From contig MHIR01000039.1 of assembly GCA_001817615.1 (NCBI GenBank), forward strand, positions 1 through 8,166: a stretch of DNA of 8,166 bases. The letters are read 5' to 3'. Source of the stretch: Candidatus Buchananbacteria bacterium RIFCSPLOWO2_02_FULL_46_11b (GTDB lineage Bacteria > Patescibacteriota > Patescibacteriia > Buchananbacterales > UBA6539). The translations under genes and the position numbers were made by a program. Numbering within the stretch: the first letter of the stretch is position 1; every line of letters starts with the position of its first letter. The notes below the pieces were generated by a model. That model saw nothing but the letters and a program-made list of their open reading frames with translations, was not told the origin of the DNA and did not search any database. Of the stretch, positions 1 to 5,292 are shown in pieces.

Positions 1-33
1 CTGGGCAAAATAAGTCAAGGCTTTATAAAAAGA

Positions 34-56
34 CCCCGGGGCCGCGCCGCGGCCGG
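34..56. repeat. All-G/C palindromic tract beside the IS left end
   Basis: Twenty-three consecutive bases are G or C. They contain CCCCGGGG (34-41) and an inverted repeat GGCCGCG / CGCGGCC (40-46 and 48-54) around a single C. The flanks are AT-rich. It could be the stem of a hairpin or the remnant of a palindromic unit like those seen elsewhere in the window. The rest of 1-70 shows no gene. Confidence 0.5.
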
Positions 57-70
57 AAATTTGTCCTTGC

Positions 71-96
71 TGTACAGTTAACAGTCAAGGGTAACA
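71..96 (+). repeat. IS left terminal inverted repeat
   Basis: It aligns with the reverse complement of 1000-1025 over 26 bp with about six mismatches. The shared blocks are TGTA, AGTTAACA and, after a variable 6-bp spacer, GGTAACA. The two-block layout is what a two-part transposase binding site would look like. The transposase stop codon (complement of 78-80) falls inside it. Confidence 0.8.
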
Positions 97-950
97 CTTC
101 TAAGCAGTTTTTCTTGGGGTGTCAGTCCATTCAGCGTCTCATGTAACCTCTCAAAATTGTAATAGTGCAGCCATTCATAACTTGTCTTCCAGACCCTTAA
201 AGGATTCAGATAATACTCGTCGTCAATTGTCCGATGGACTCTTTCTACTTCGGCGTTCCAATAAGGCGAGCTTTTAGGAATGAAATAATGTTGGATATTG
301 TTTTGAGTGAGCCAGTCGTGAAAACAGCCTCTAAACTCCGAGCCGTTGTCAGTTTGAATAGAGATAATTTTAAAGCCAAAGTACTCCCGCGCTTCTAAAA
401 ACACTTCAATCGCGTTTTTGCTTTCTTTTGTGGGAAATATCTTGAAATAATACTTATGGGTAAAAGGATCAAGAACGGAAAACAGATACCTTCTAACTCC
501 GTATTCATAGACGTATTTAACATCCATTTGCACGCCTTGGCCTTGTTTTTCAATGGTTAGGGCGTATTTCAGAGGTTTGTACCAAGGAAGCTTTCTTTGA
601 GGCTTTCTAATCAAGTTTTTTCGTTTGTAGTAACGATAGATAATTGTGGTAGACAAATCTATCCCTAATTTTCTCTTAACCAGCCACTTCATTTTCTTTG
701 GCCCGTAATTTGTTCTTAGTTTCTGTTCCTCGATAAATTTTCTTACCTCATAAGTCAATTTGAGGTTTGGTTGGTTCTTAAAAGGCGTATAAGTGTTACC
801 TTTTGAACCGTAATCTTTAAAGAGCCAATAGTAGTAGGTTTTCCTGGAAATGCCAAATATTTGGCATACTTTCTTAACTGTCATGTGGCAGTTGTTAACC
901 TGCCGGTACCACAAAAACCTTTGCTGTCGGTTAAATTTGGGCTTATTCAT
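78..950 (-). CDS. IS481-family DDE transposase, 290 aa
   Basis: The protein catalyses cut-and-paste or copy-out transposition of its own element by a DDE (RNase H-fold) mechanism. An N-terminal helix-turn-helix spans about residues 22-44 (TVKKVCQIFGISRKTYYYWL). A second predicted DNA-binding helical segment with YGPKKMKWLVKRKLGI lies at about 82-97. The integrase core runs from about 135 to 280. The catalytic acidic residues look intact: D143 (QMDVKY), D201 (QTDNGSEF) and E236 (NAEVERVHRT), with 34 residues between the second D and the E. Length is in the normal IS481 range and there is no frameshift. The ATG at 950 follows the subterminal repeats, without a clear Shine-Dalgarno site. IS3 OrfB is the nearest alternative, but no OrfA or frameshift window is present. 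Confidence 0.92.
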   Translation of the reverse strand: MNKPKFNRQQRFLWYRQVNNCHMTVKKVCQIFGISRKTYYYWLFKDYGSKGNTYTPFKNQPNLKLTYEVRKFIEEQKLRTNYGPKKMKWLVKRKLGIDLSTTIIYRYYKRKNLIRKPQRKLPWYKPLKYALTIEKQGQGVQMDVKYVYEYGVRRYLFSVLDPFTHKYYFKIFPTKESKNAIEVFLEAREYFGFKIISIQTDNGSEFRGCFHDWLTQNNIQHYFIPKSSPYWNAEVERVHRTIDDEYYLNPLRVWKTSYEWLHYYNFERLHETLNGLTPQEKLLRSVTLDC

Positions 951-967
951 AGCACTTTGGTATTAAT

Positions 968-984
968 AGTTAACAGGTGTTACC
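968..984. repeat. Subterminal copies of the terminal-repeat motifs
   Basis: AGTTAACA on the plus strand (968-975) faces GGTAACA on the minus strand (984-978). These are the same two blocks that make up the terminal repeats, here in convergent orientation, with TAACA-GG-TGTTA (971-982) as a perfect inverted repeat. It sits just upstream of the transposase start codon. An accessory transposase site or an autoregulatory operator is possible; this is inference. Confidence 0.4.
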
Positions 985-999
985 TTTAGAATACCAAAA

Positions 1000-1025
1000 T
1001 GTTACCATATAGTGTTAACTCTACA
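1000..1025 (-). repeat. IS right terminal inverted repeat
   Basis: This is the partner of the left repeat. Read on the minus strand it begins TGTAG, then AGTTAACA and GGTAACA. It lies on the 5' side of the transposase gene and ends 5 bp before the -35 box of the neighbouring cold-shock gene. Confidence 0.8.
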
Positions 1026-1030
1026 CCAAA

Positions 1031-1059
1031 TTGACATTTATTCCAATTCGTGCTATCAT
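1031..1059 (+). promoter_or_regulatory. Promoter of the cold-shock gene
   Basis: TTGACA (1031-1036), a 17-bp spacer and TATCAT (1054-1059), with an extended -10 TG at 1051-1052. This is close to the sigma70 consensus. Transcription would start near 1066, giving a leader of about 78 nt before the ATG at 1144. The leader is pyrimidine-rich with a small possible hairpin (AGAAAT 1080-1085 / ATTTCT 1094-1099). Long leaders are usual for cold-shock mRNAs. The insertion sequence ends just upstream and leaves this promoter whole. Confidence 0.75.
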
Positions 1060-1143
1060 TACCTACATATAGTTAGCGTAGAAATAAAGTCGAATTTCTC
1101 CTCTCTATATCTTAATTCACTCTATTTCTGCGAACTCACATCT

Positions 1144-1341
1144 ATGCAAGGAACAATCAAAAAATTGACTGACAAAAACTTCGGTTTTATCAGCCAAGAA
1201 GGTCAGGAAAAAGATTTGTTTTTCCACGGCAACGAGCTGGTCGGCTGCACTTTCGCTGATTTACGCGAAGGTGACGCCGTCACTTTCGAAGTCAGCGATA
1301 CTCCGAAAGGCCCCGCCGCCGTGAAAGTCAGCAAAATCTAA
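1144..1341 (+). CDS. Cold-shock-domain RNA-binding protein, 65 aa
   Basis: This is a single cold-shock domain (OB fold), a predicted cytoplasmic RNA/ssDNA-binding chaperone. RNP1 is seen as KNFGFI (residues 11-16) and RNP2 as DLFFH (24-28). The C-terminal GPAAVKV matches the last strand of the CspA family. The usual Trp of strand 1 (GxVKWF) is replaced: the segment reads GTIKKL. The length of 65 aa fits the family. The frame is open further upstream, but the ATG at 1144 starts exactly at the domain (MQGTIKK) and lies downstream of a strong promoter, so I chose it. No Shine-Dalgarno site precedes it. It forms a one-gene transcription unit, with a terminator starting 20 bp after the stop. It lies divergently from the transposase. 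I give no specific csp letter because paralogues cannot be told apart here. Confidence 0.93.
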   Translation: MQGTIKKLTDKNFGFISQEGQEKDLFFHGNELVGCTFADLREGDAVTFEVSDTPKGPAAVKVSKI

Positions 1342-1361
1342 GACTTTCCAATATAAACAAG

Positions 1362-1388
1362 AACCGCCTCCGCAAAGGGGCGGTTTTT
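1362..1388 (+). terminator. Rho-independent terminator of the cold-shock gene
   Basis: The stem AACCGCCTC (1362-1370) pairs with GGGGCGGTT (1377-1385), 9 bp with one G-U pair, around the loop CGCAAA. A T run lies at 1384-1388, followed by GG and TTT. It starts 20 bp after the stop codon. Confidence 0.85.
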
Positions 1389-1402
1389 GGTTTATATACC
1401 GC

Positions 1403-1604
1403 ACCCTCACCCTGTCCCTCCCCCTAGTCAGCCCGCCTGCCACGCCGTTTACATTTTTTATTAATAACCTTTATAAAATTAGATTAAAATATTTATCAAA
1501 AAGATTGACGTAAGTGGCGAGGCGGGCAGGGGGGAGGGACAGCCCGCCCGCAATGCATCGCAAGCGAGCTTGCTCGCGTAGCGATGCGGGCGGGGGTGAG
1601 GGGA
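1403..1604. repeat. MITE-like inverted-repeat element, copy 1
   Basis: A C-rich left arm (about 1403-1446) and a G-rich right arm (about 1515-1604) are imperfect inverted repeats around an AT-rich core of about 70 bp. Shared arm blocks, read outward-in on the minus strand for the left arm, are GGGGGAGGGACAG, GGCGGGC and GGCG. The core (ACATTTTTTATTAATAACC and following) and the arms recur in the copy at 5357-5716. No open reading frame or transposase lies inside. It fills most of the 315 bp between the cold-shock gene and the ATPase. Its right arm is interrupted by a separate palindrome. Confidence 0.75.
1543..1594. repeat. 52-bp palindromic insert in the right arm of the element
   Basis: Nested stems: CCCGCCC (1543-1549) / GGGCGGG (1588-1594), GCATCGC (1555-1561) / GCGATGC (1581-1587) and GCGAGC (1564-1569) / GCTCGC (1572-1577), with loop TT and small internal loops. 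The left arm of the same element and the copy ending at 5716 run straight through this point (GACAG then GGTGAGG or GGAGAGG), so the palindrome is extra sequence. Confidence 0.75.
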
Positions 1605-1635
1605 AGTAAAACAAATCGCCAAACCGCTAATTTCT

Positions 1636-1644
1636 TGCTACAAT
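1636..1644 (+). promoter_or_regulatory. Extended -10 element of the ATPase gene
   Basis: TGCTACAAT carries a TG extension (1636-1637) and a TACAAT hexamer (1639-1644). No good -35 is seen at 17 bp upstream (TCGCCA). Transcription would start near 1651, only about 6 nt before the ATG at 1657, so the mRNA would be nearly leaderless. The cold-shock promoter has the same TGCTA form of extended -10. Confidence 0.45.
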
Positions 1645-1656
1645 AAAAACATAACT

Positions 1657-4206
1657 ATGAATAACCAATCAATCACAAAATACTGGAAAATGCCGGCCGC
1701 CGAGGTTTTGGCGGATTTGGATTCAAGCCGGAAAGGCTTGAGTTTTTCTGAAGCCAAAAGCCGGCTTTTAAAATACGGCAAAAACGAAATCCAGGCCCAA
1801 ACCAAGCGCCCGGCCTGGAAAATTTTATTGTCCCAGTTCAAAAGCCCGCTGGTTTTAATTTTATTGGCCGCCAGCATCATCTCTGGTATCCTGGGTGAAA
1901 CGGTTTCCACCGGCATTATTGTTCTGATTATTTTGTGTTCGGCGGTTTTGGCGTTTTTCCAGGAATACAAATCCGAATCGGCCATGGATAAATTAAGGAA
2001 AAAAGTGTCGCTGAAAACCACGGTTATTCGCGACAATAAGCCCCAAATGATCAACGCCGCCAATTTAGTTTTAGGCGACATTGTCTTGCTTGATTTGGGC
2101 AAAGCCGTGCCCGCCGATTTAAGGCTGATTGAAACCGATGATTTGCTGATTAACGAATCTCTGTTGACCGGCGAATCTTTTCCCGTGGAAAAAAACGCCA
2201 AGCCCCTGGGGGTCAATAATTACCTGCCCCAGGCTATGGCCAATCTGGCTTTTATGGGCACGCACGTGGCCCAAGGCAGCGGCAAAGGCATAGTGATTGC
2301 CACGGCTAAAAACACCGAGCTGGGCAAAACCGCCCATCTTTTGCAGGCTAAGCCCCAGGAAACCGAATTCCAGAAAGGCATCGGAAAATTCGGCATTTTA
2401 TTGGCCAAAGTCATCTTGTTTTTTACTTTGGGCATCTTTTTAATCCTGGCAGTTTTTAAGCACAACATCGCCGAATCCCTGCTTTTTTCCTTAGCCATTG
2501 CCGTGGGCATTTCCCCCGAGCTTTTACCGATGATTATCACGATTAATCTCTCAAACGGCGCCCAAAAAATGGCCAAGAAAAAAGTGATTGTCAAACGGCT
2601 GATGTCCATTGAAGATCTGGGCAATGTTGATATTTTATGCACGGATAAGACCGGCACTTTAACCGAAGGCAAAATTTCGCTTGAGGGCTTTTATGATTTA
2701 ACCGGCAAAAACAACCGGCTGGTTCTGGCCGACGCCTGGCTTTGCAATTCTTTGACCGTGGCCAAGGATTTTTTCGGCAATCCTTTGGATGAAGCGATAA
2801 TCGTTACCGGCAAAAAAGAAAAGGTTGCCGCCGAAATCAAGGGTTGCGAGGTTTTAGACAGCCTGCCGTTTGATTTTACCCGCCGGAAAATGAGCGTTAT
2901 TGCCGAATGCCGGGGCAAACGCCAATTAATCTGCAAAGGCGCGGTGGAAGAAATGCTGGCGGTCTGCCGTAAAGCCAAACTTAACGGCCGAACCGAATCC
3001 TTGGCGCCGAATCTCAAGAAACTGAAGGAAAAATTTCTGCGATTGGAAAAAGACGGCTTGCGCCTGCTTTTAATCGCCAATAAAGAAATCGGCTCCAAGT
3101 CGAAATACGGCCCGGATGATGAAACCGGCTTAATTTTAACCGGCTATCTGGCGTTTTCCGACAAACCCAAAGAAACCGCCAAAAAATCTCTGGCCGCCTT
3201 TAAAAACCTGGGTGTGCGGATAAAAATCCTGACCGGCGACAGCGAGCTGACGGCTGTTCATGTTTGCCGCGAGCTAAACTGCCGGACTTCGAAAATTCTG
3301 CTGGGGCAGGAAATTGAGGCCATGACCGAAGAACAGCTGAAAGCCAAAGTTGAAGCCGCCAATATTTTTGCCAAAATCACGCCCGAGCATAAATTAAGAA
3401 TCATCAACGCTTATAAAAGTCTGGGGCATACGGTCGGCTTTCTGGGCGACGGGGTCAATGACGCGCCGGCTCTGCGCGCCGCGGATGTCGGCGTTTCGGT
3501 TGATTCGGCCGTGGACGTGGCCAAAGAAGCCGCGGATGTCGTGCTTTTGGAAAAAGGGCTTTCGGTTCTAGCCGACGGCATCATTGAAGGCCGAAAAACC
3601 TTCGGTAATACCTTAAAATACATTTTAGCCACGATCAATTCCAATTTCGGCAACATGTTTTCCGTGGCCGGCGCCGCGATTTTCCTGCCTTTTATTCCCA
3701 TGTTGCCGGTCCAGATTCTGCTTTTAAATTTTTTAAGCGATTTTCCCATGCTGGCGATTTCTTCGGACAAAGTGGATGAAGAATATCTGAAAAAACCCAA
3801 GCACTGGGACATGAAAATCATCAGCAATTTCATGGTCCGCTTCGGCTTATTAAGCTCGCTTTTTGATTTTATCAGCTTCGGTCTTCTGCTTTTAGTCTTT
3901 AAGGCCAATGCCTCACTTTTTCAGACCGGCTGGTTTTGGGAATCATTTTTAACCGAGGTGGTGGTTGTCTATATCATTCGGACCAAAAAATGGTTCTGGC
4001 AAAGCTTGCCCAGTAAGACGTTATTCTATACCGGTCTGATCACGACGGCCATTGTTTTAATGTTTATTTACACCAAACTCGGCGTTTTCTTTGATTTCAC
4101 TCCCCTGCCCCTGCCGATTCTCTTTCTCTTAGTCGGCGTCACCGCGGTCTATTTTGGCATCGTGGAAGTGGCGAAGAAGACTTTTTATAAGAAGTTCGGG
4201 GTTTAG
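1657..4206 (+). CDS. mgtA: MgtA-type (P3B) magnesium-transporting P-type ATPase, 849 aa
   Basis: This is a predicted inner-membrane pump that uses ATP to import Mg2+. The frame is full length. An N-terminal cation-ATPase domain covers about residues 5-75. The actuator loop has TGES at 171-174. M4 has the type-IIIB ion motif SPELLP (286-291). Phosphorylation is at D330 in DKTGT, nucleotide binding at KGA (427-429), and hinge motifs are TGD (526-528) and GDGVNDAP (597-604). About ten membrane segments are expected: two at 62-103, two at 245-297 and six after 655. The M4-to-P-domain stretch (KKKVIVKRL.SIEDLG..DILCTDKTGT) and the C-terminal FQTGWFWESFLTE..VVYIIRTKK resemble MgtA/MgtB more than Ca2+ or Na+/K+ pumps. 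M6 reads NFLSDFPM, unlike the enterobacterial sequence, so specificity should be held with some care. No Mg2+ riboswitch leader fits in the short upstream space. It is a single gene with its own terminator. No Shine-Dalgarno site is visible. Confidence 0.9.
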   Translation: MNNQSITKYWKMPAAEVLADLDSSRKGLSFSEAKSRLLKYGKNEIQAQTKRPAWKILLSQFKSPLVLILLAASIISGILGETVSTGIIVLIILCSAVLAFFQEYKSESAMDKLRKKVSLKTTVIRDNKPQMINAANLVLGDIVLLDLGKAVPADLRLIETDDLLINESLLTGESFPVEKNAKPLGVNNYLPQAMANLAFMGTHVAQGSGKGIVIATAKNTELGKTAHLLQAKPQETEFQKGIGKFGILLAKVILFFTLGIFLILAVFKHNIAESLLFSLAIAVGISPELLPMIITINLSNGAQKMAKKKVIVKRLMSIEDLGNVDILCTDKTGTLTEGKISLEGFYDLTGKNNRLVLADAWLCNSLTVAKDFFGNPLDEAIIVTGKKEKVAAEIKGCEVLDSLPFDFTRRKMSVIAECRGKRQLICKGAVEEMLAVCRKAKLNGRTESLAPNLKKLKEKFLRLEKDGLRLLLIANKEIGSKSKYGPDDETGLILTGYLAFSDKPKETAKKSLAAFKNLGVRIKILTGDSELTAVHVCRELNCRTSKILLGQEIEAMTEEQLKAKVEAANIFAKITPEHKLRIINAYKSLGHTVGFLGDGVNDAPALRAADVGVSVDSAVDVAKEAADVVLLEKGLSVLADGIIEGRKTFGNTLKYILATINSNFGNMFSVAGAAIFLPFIPMLPVQILLLNFLSDFPMLAISSDKVDEEYLKKPKHWDMKIISNFMVRFGLLSSLFDFISFGLLLLVFKANASLFQTGWFWESFLTEVVVVYIIRTKKWFWQSLPSKTLFYTGLITTAIVLMFIYTKLGVFFDFTPLPLPILFLLVGVTAVYFGIVEVAKKTFYKKFGV

Positions 4207-4217
4207 CGAGGTAGATA

Positions 4218-4249
4218 GGTTATTAGGTTATTAGGTGGTTAGGTGGTTA
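4218..4249 (+). repeat. Four tandem 8-bp repeats after the ATPase gene
   Basis: GGTTATTA occurs twice (4218-4233), then GGTGGTTA twice (4234-4249). The array lies between the ATPase stop codon and its terminator, so it would be in the 3' UTR. A related GGTnGGTAG flavour is seen around 5191-5260. Confidence 0.7.
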
Positions 4250-4258
4250 GTCATTATA

Positions 4259-4290
4259 AGTTGATTCAAATTGAATCAGCTTTTTTGTTT
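4259..4290 (+). terminator. Rho-independent terminator of the ATPase gene
   Basis: AGTTGATTC (4259-4267) pairs with GAATCAGCT (4273-4281), 9 bp with one G-U pair, around the loop AAATT. It is followed by six T residues (4281-4286), G and TTT. It lies about 50 bp after the stop codon. Confidence 0.8.
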
Positions 4291-4548
4291 TATACCACAC
4301 CCTCTCCCTCGCCTCGCTTTCCTTAAGTTATCGTGAGGCGAAGCGGGCTGTCTCCCCCCCGATTTTTTATACCACACCCTCTCTCTGTCTCTCCCCCTAG
4401 TCAGGGGGAGAGGACTATTCTTATTGGGGCTTGCTTGTAAAAATAGTCTTTCCTTATTTAGTATCGCTTACCTTTATTTCTCTTTCCTCCGCTTCTCTTT
4501 TTTATTTATTTCCGGGGTACTTGGTGTATCTTTAATTAATGATTTTTT

Positions 4549-4578
4549 AGTAGCGACAAGTCGCGACTTGTCGCTACT
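4549..4578. repeat. Perfect 30-bp palindrome
   Basis: The half-site AGTAGCGACAAGTCG (4549-4563) is followed directly by its exact reverse complement (4564-4578), with no spacer and no mismatch. It sits inside the inner inverted-repeat element. It could extrude as a cruciform or be a dimer site. It lacks the T tract of a terminator on either strand close enough to be convincing. Confidence 0.9.
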
Positions 4579-4669
4579 TGTCTTTTGTGATTTAGCCTAC
4601 CGGCTTAATCAATTAACTCAACTCTGTTTTTATCATCCAAACTCGCCTTTTGTTCCCTCCCCCTAATCA

Positions 4670-4690
4670 GGGGGAGGGACAGGGAGAGGG
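4670..4690 (+). other. G-quadruplex motif in a repeat arm
   Basis: Four G runs (5, 3, 3 and 3 long) are separated by A, ACA and AGA, which meets the G3+N1-7 pattern. The same pattern occurs at 5694-5716 on the plus strand and at 1403-1425 on the minus strand, so it is a property of the repeat family. Folding in vivo is not shown. Confidence 0.55.
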
Positions 4691-4845
4691 TTTAAGAGAA
4701 TCGGGGGGAGAGACAGAGAGAGGGGATGAGAAGTGGAGAGACAGGGAGAGGGGTTGGCAAAAAAACCCGCTGTGCATAACTCCCAAAACCATCTTTAATA
4801 TTAAAATGTATTAAATATGTAAAATAAGCCAAATTATATCATATT

Positions 4846-4885
4846 TAGTAGACATAAGTAGACACTACTTGACTTAACTGGACAT
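4846..4885 (+). promoter_or_regulatory. Four helically phased 10-bp repeats (candidate operator)
   Basis: Consecutive decamers TAGTAGACAT, AAGTAGACAC, TACTTGACTT and AACTGGACAT share a GAC core at exact 10-bp spacing. AGTAGACA is repeated exactly at 4847-4854 and 4857-4864. AGTAG-ACA-CTACT (4857-4869) is also a perfect inverted repeat. The array runs over the -35 region of the promoter that serves the DNA-binding protein downstream, as an autoregulatory operator would. Binding is inferred. Confidence 0.5.
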
Positions 4886-4897
4886 CAGGTCTATAAT
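4869..4897 (+). promoter_or_regulatory. Promoter P1 of the HTH gene
   Basis: TTGACT (4869-4874), a 17-bp spacer and a consensus TATAAT (4892-4897). A very AT-rich stretch precedes it (4792-4846). Transcription would start near 4904, about 43 nt before the ATG. Confidence 0.75.
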
Positions 4898-4908
4898 TTA
4901 AGTATAAT
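4879..4908 (+). promoter_or_regulatory. Possible overlapping promoter P2 of the HTH gene
   Basis: TGGACA (4879-4884), an 18-bp spacer and a second consensus TATAAT (4903-4908), shifted 11 bp (about one helical turn) from P1. It may be an alternative start or chance, because the TATAAT copies lie in AT-rich sequence. Confidence 0.4.
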
Positions 4909-4946
4909 GCATGCGAAATCCGCGATAATAAAAAACCTCCAAAACC

Positions 4947-5153
4947 ATGGCCGGATATGATCTTCTGACAATGGAGGAGGTCGCAAAGCGCCTTGGGGTA
5001 TCCCTCAAGACTGTTTATCGCTGGATTGAAGCGGGCGAATTGCCGGTAAGTCTCATGGGCGAGCGGACTTACCGGATTTTTGAACGCGATTTTATTAAAT
5101 TTATTTATTCCCGGCGGATCAACAAAAAGAAAGTTGATAGCGAGTCTAAGTAG
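4947..5153 (+). CDS. MerR/excisionase-like helix-turn-helix protein, 68 aa
   Basis: This is a small predicted DNA-binding protein of the winged HTH type found in excisionases, BldC and MerR N-termini. The HTH spans about residues 7-33 (LLTMEEVAKRLGVS, then KTVYRWIEAGELP). A short wing follows (GERTYRIFERDF, 38-49) and then a basic tail (SRRINKKK, 55-62). There is no effector or dimerisation domain beyond this, so it is about one domain long. The ATG at 4947 gives the normal six to eight residues before the first helix; an ATG at 4971 would cut into it. No Shine-Dalgarno site is seen. Consensus promoters and a phased repeat array lie directly upstream, suggesting autoregulation. The surroundings are repeats, so a link to mobile DNA (excisionase) is possible. 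No integrase gene is present, and a plain transcription factor is equally likely. Codons look normal and the gene ends TAG. Confidence 0.85.
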   Translation: MAGYDLLTMEEVAKRLGVSLKTVYRWIEAGELPVSLMGERTYRIFERDFIKFIYSRRINKKKVDSESK

Positions 5154-5206
5154 ATTTGATAAAGTCGCGTTTTTTGCTGTTTAGAATTTAGGTCGGTAGG
5201 TTGGTA

Positions 5207-5236
5207 TCCGCCAGAGGCGGATCCGCCTCTGGCGGA
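5207..5236. repeat. Perfect 30-bp palindrome with nested half-palindromes
   Basis: TCCGCCAGAGGCGGA (5207-5221) is followed by its exact reverse complement (5222-5236). Each half is itself a hairpin (TCCGCC-AGA-GGCGGA), so alternative folds exist: one 15-bp stem or two 6-bp stems. Both flanks contain a similar TCGGTAGG string (5193-5200 and 5246-5253). It lies about 50 bp after the HTH gene but has no T tract, so it is not a standard terminator. Confidence 0.9.
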
Positions 5237-5292
5237 GGTGGTAGATCGGTAGGGCTAGTTGATATTTGTTTTTTAGAGTAAAAAATAAAGAG

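Larger units (their letters stand above)
71..1025 (-). mobile_element. Complete IS481-like insertion sequence, 955 bp
   Basis: The element is bounded by imperfect inverted repeats that both begin TGTA (71-96 and 1000-1025) and encloses one transposase gene on the minus strand, whose stop codon lies inside the left repeat. A size near 1 kb with a single DDE gene and TGT ends fits the IS481 family. No target-site duplication is visible: the left flank ends CCTTGC and the right flank starts CCAAAT. This suggests an old insertion, recombination between copies, or a non-duplicating event. The reading frame is intact, so the element may be active. Confidence 0.85.
4376..4691. repeat. Inner inverted-repeat element, about 316 bp
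   Basis: The left end (4376-4412) and right end (4655-4691) are imperfect inverted repeats of 37 bp. Each end is itself a hairpin: CTCTCCCCCT / AGGGGGAGAG (4389-4398, 4403-4412, loop AGTC) and CCCTCCCCCT / AGGGGGAGGG (4655-4664, 4669-4678, loop AATC). The interior of about 240 bp is T-rich on the plus strand and carries a perfect 30-bp palindrome. Internal blocks reappear inverted at 5328-5355 and 5927-5956. Confidence 0.65.
4297..4755. repeat. Nested set of C-rich and G-rich repeat arms
   Basis: C-rich arms on the left start twice with ATACCACACCCTCTC (about 4292 and 4369). G-rich arms on the right occur three times: ending GACAGGGAGAGGG (4690), GACAGAGAGAGGGG (about 4725) and GACAGGGAGAGGGG (4753). 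The arms are of the same family as the elements at 1403-1604 and 5357-5716. The layout looks like successive insertions or duplications of one element inside another. A short stem TCGCCTC / GAGGCGA (4309-4341) lies in the outer left arm. I see no credible gene in 4207-4846; an open frame at 4424-4666 is made of repeat sequence. Confidence 0.6.

Noticed and set aside
1638..2216. Minus-strand open frames inside the ATPase gene (also 2119-3098 and 3411-3908)
   Set aside because: They lie opposite conserved P-type ATPase motifs, so they are antisense shadows.
4424..4666. Open frame of 80 codons starting TTG
   Set aside because: It lies wholly inside the inverted-repeat element and translates the palindrome and the C-rich arm. 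The product is low-complexity, and no start signal or family resemblance is seen.
4771..4779. DnaA-box-like site (TTATGCACA on the minus strand)
   Set aside because: It is a single match to TTWTNCACA, which is expected by chance about once in a window of this size. There is no cluster or origin gene nearby.
5134..5176. Terminator after the HTH gene
   Set aside because: A T6 run follows GTCGCG, but the only pairing partner is a 4-bp GCGA inside the gene with a loop of more than 20 bases, too weak to call.
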